Source: Artemia franciscana (lineage: Eukaryota; Arthropoda; Branchiopoda; Anostraca; Artemiidae). From it: DNA of 64,000 nucleotides. The stretch's first letter is position 1, and every line of letters starts with the position of its first letter. The DNA is taken from positions 60,996,168 to 61,060,167 of the forward strand of contig NC_088866.1 of NCBI RefSeq assembly GCF_032884065.1. Direction: 5' to 3'. Below are positions 62,222 through 64,000 of this stretch, piece by piece. A model generated the notes under the pieces. It had not been told where the DNA came from, did no database searches, and was given only the letters and a program-made list of their open reading frames with translations. The position numbers and the translations under genes were made by a program.

Positions 62222-64000
62222 TTAGTTCTTGGGATATCTTTTAACTTCATTCGAGGACATTCTGCCTTTTTGTTTGGCCTCAAATGAATTGGCAAAAAAC
62301 ACAGTTTTTGGTAATGGATCATCTTTCATTCGTTGAACATCACTTATACATCTTAAATATTCCTTCACCGCAGCCCTAGAAAGTGGAAAGATTGCCAAAA
62401 AGCACAATTTTTGGTAACTAATCATCTTTCATCTGTTATGCATGACCTAAACATTTTTAAGTTGCTTTCACTATAGCCATAGAAAATGGAACAGTGGATC
62501 CCTAAAATATGACTTCAACATTCTTTTCCTAGAGCCCTAGAAAGTGGAAAGATTGTCAAAAACAGAGTTTTCGGTAACTGATCGTCTTTCGTCCGTTGAA
62601 CGTGACCGAAACACCTTAAATATTCTTTCAGTACAGCCTTAGAAAGTTGAAAGAGTACAAAGAGTAACGTTGTTTGATAACCGAACATCTTTTATCCGTT
62701 ATACATGACCTAAACATCTTTCAGTTTCTTTTACTATAGCCCTAGAAATTGGAAAGATTGCAAAAAAAACCTGAATTTTGGTGACCGATCATCTTTCATC
62801 CCTAAACGTCTTAAACATTCTTTCCCTAATGCCCTAGAAAGTGGAACTATTGCCAAAAAGCATAATTTTTGTTAACTGTTCGTCTTTCACCTGTTGAACA
62901 TGACCCAATAATCTTAAATATTCTTTAACTGTAGCCCAAGAACGTGGAAAAAACTCAATTTTTTGCGATCGATCATCTTTCATCCCTAAACGTCTAAACA
63001 TTTTTCCTTAATGCCCTAGAAAGTGGAACGATTGCCAAAAAGCAAATCTTTGGTTACTGATCATCTCTCATCCGTTAAAAATCATCTACGAATCATACAT
63101 ATTTTTTCCCTATAGCACTACAAAGTGAAAAGATTTCCAAAGGCACAATTTTCGGTAACCGATCGTATTTCATCTTTTTTTTAACTTTTCCTTGCCCTAG
63201 GAAATAGAGAGATTGCCAAAAAGGACAATTTTCTGGTAGCTGACCATCTCTCATTCGTAAAACATCACATAAACATCTCAATATTTCTTTAACTATAGCC
63301 CTAGAAAGTAGAAAATCGGTGTTTGTTTTTTGGCAATTTTCCAAATTGCTAAAAAGCAAATTTTAGGTAACTAATCATCACTCATCCGTTAAAACATGAC
63401 ATGTATATCTTAAACTTTCTTTTCTATAGCCCCAGAGAGTGGAAAGATTGGAAAAAGCATAATTTTTGTTAACGGTTCGTCTTTCATCCACAAAACATGA
63501 CCTACATATCCTAGCTTTTCTTTTACTATAGCCTTAGAGAGTGAAAAGATTGCCAAAAAGCACAAGTTTTGGTAACCGATCATTTTTCATCCGTTATGCA
63601 TGACCTAAACATCTTTAAGTTTCTTTCACTATAGCCCTAGAAAGTGGAACAGTGGAATCCCTAAAATATGACTTAAACATTCGTTTCCTATAGCCCTAAC
63701 AGTTGGAAAAATTGTCAAAAGCACAGTTTTTGGTAACTGATTGTCTTTCGTCCGTTGAACCTGACCTACACATCTTAAATATTCTTTCAGTATAGCCCTA
63801 GGAAGTGGCAAGAGTACCAAAAGTATGCTGTTTGATGACCTAAACATCTTTCAGTCTCTTTTACTATAGCCCTAGAAATTGGAAAGATTGACAAAAAGCA
63901 CAATTTTTGGTAACTAATAATCTTTAAATCGTTATGCGTGAACTGGCCATCATTAATTTTCTTTCACTATAGTCCTAGACAGTGGAAAGATTGCCAAAAA
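62222..64000 (-). repeat. Satellite array made from a LINE coding segment (about 102-104 bp unit)
   Basis: About 18 copies of an A-GCCCTAGAAAGTGG-A word occur between 62371 and the window end, mostly spaced 102-104 bp, with some short units of 57-92 bp. On the minus strand a unit reads SRAAVKEYLRCISDVQRMKD and DPLPKTVFFA, 34 codons. This is the segment upstream of and including LPKIVLFG in the L1w LINE. The leftmost unit continues into FEAKQKGRMSSNEVK-, the LINE's own downstream sequence, so the array grew inside a minus-strand LINE copy. The block at 62474-62760 recurs at 63634-63900, a higher-order period of about 1160 bp. The array leaves the window at 64000. Confidence 0.9.

Noticed and set aside
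62222..63847. Minus-strand frames as genes for a repeat protein
   Set aside because: The units keep the LINE reading frame only locally. Unit lengths of 57-104 bp, frameshifts and stops make a translated repeat protein unlikely.

Overview
This is a stretch of an AT-rich animal genome, almost certainly an invertebrate. One split gene and a dense layer of decayed mobile DNA account for nearly everything recognisable. No prokaryotic operons, rRNA or CRISPR arrays are present. The gene is the plus-strand orthologue of UPF2, the nonsense-mediated mRNA decay scaffold. I can place ten consecutive internal coding exons between 8434 and 59322. All have GT-AG borders, and their phases join without a break into 601 codons. 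They cover the whole first MIF4G domain, the acidic linker and the first part of the second MIF4G domain. The 5' exon(s) with the start codon were not found in the first 8.4 kb, and the 3' half of the gene lies beyond the right edge. Introns run from 0.9 to 15.8 kb. An arthropod, perhaps a crustacean, seems the most natural host given the non-LTR retroelement types, but that is weak inference.

Layout. 0.3-3.7 kb: three decayed non-LTR retrotransposon pieces. 6.2-8.1 kb: duplicated repeats and a G-rich repeat family carrying a tRNA-Pro relic. 8.4-25.5 kb: UPF2 exons 1-5, with introns holding a LINE tail, local duplications, a repeat with two fold-back hairpins (17.7-18.5 kb) and a non-autonomous hAT element with an 8-bp target duplication (19.6-20.3 kb). 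25.5-33.4 kb: the intron between exons 5 and 6, filled by degenerate tandem repeats, LINE pieces and a 1.6 kb tandem copy of the G-rich family. 33.4-37.5 kb: exons 6-7, separated by a small hAT-type MITE and a mariner transposase relic that a LINE has interrupted. 38.5-43.3 kb: a minus-strand composite repeat and exons 8-9. 43.3-59.1 kb: a 15.8 kb intron with a LINE tail, a long AT microsatellite, a palindromic MITE and a 4.5 kb plus-strand copy of the composite repeat. 59.1-64 kb: exon 10, further tandem repeats, and a satellite that runs off the right edge.

The most unusual structure is the right-edge satellite (62.2-64.0 kb). Its roughly 102-104 bp unit is a segment of the C-terminal coding region of the same LINE family seen elsewhere in the window. 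In ordinary copies that segment is bounded by two copies of a short TAGGGCTA motif, which suggests how the array began. I did not find a new enzymatic or defence system. The novel material here is repeat architecture and repeat birth inside the introns of an mRNA surveillance gene.
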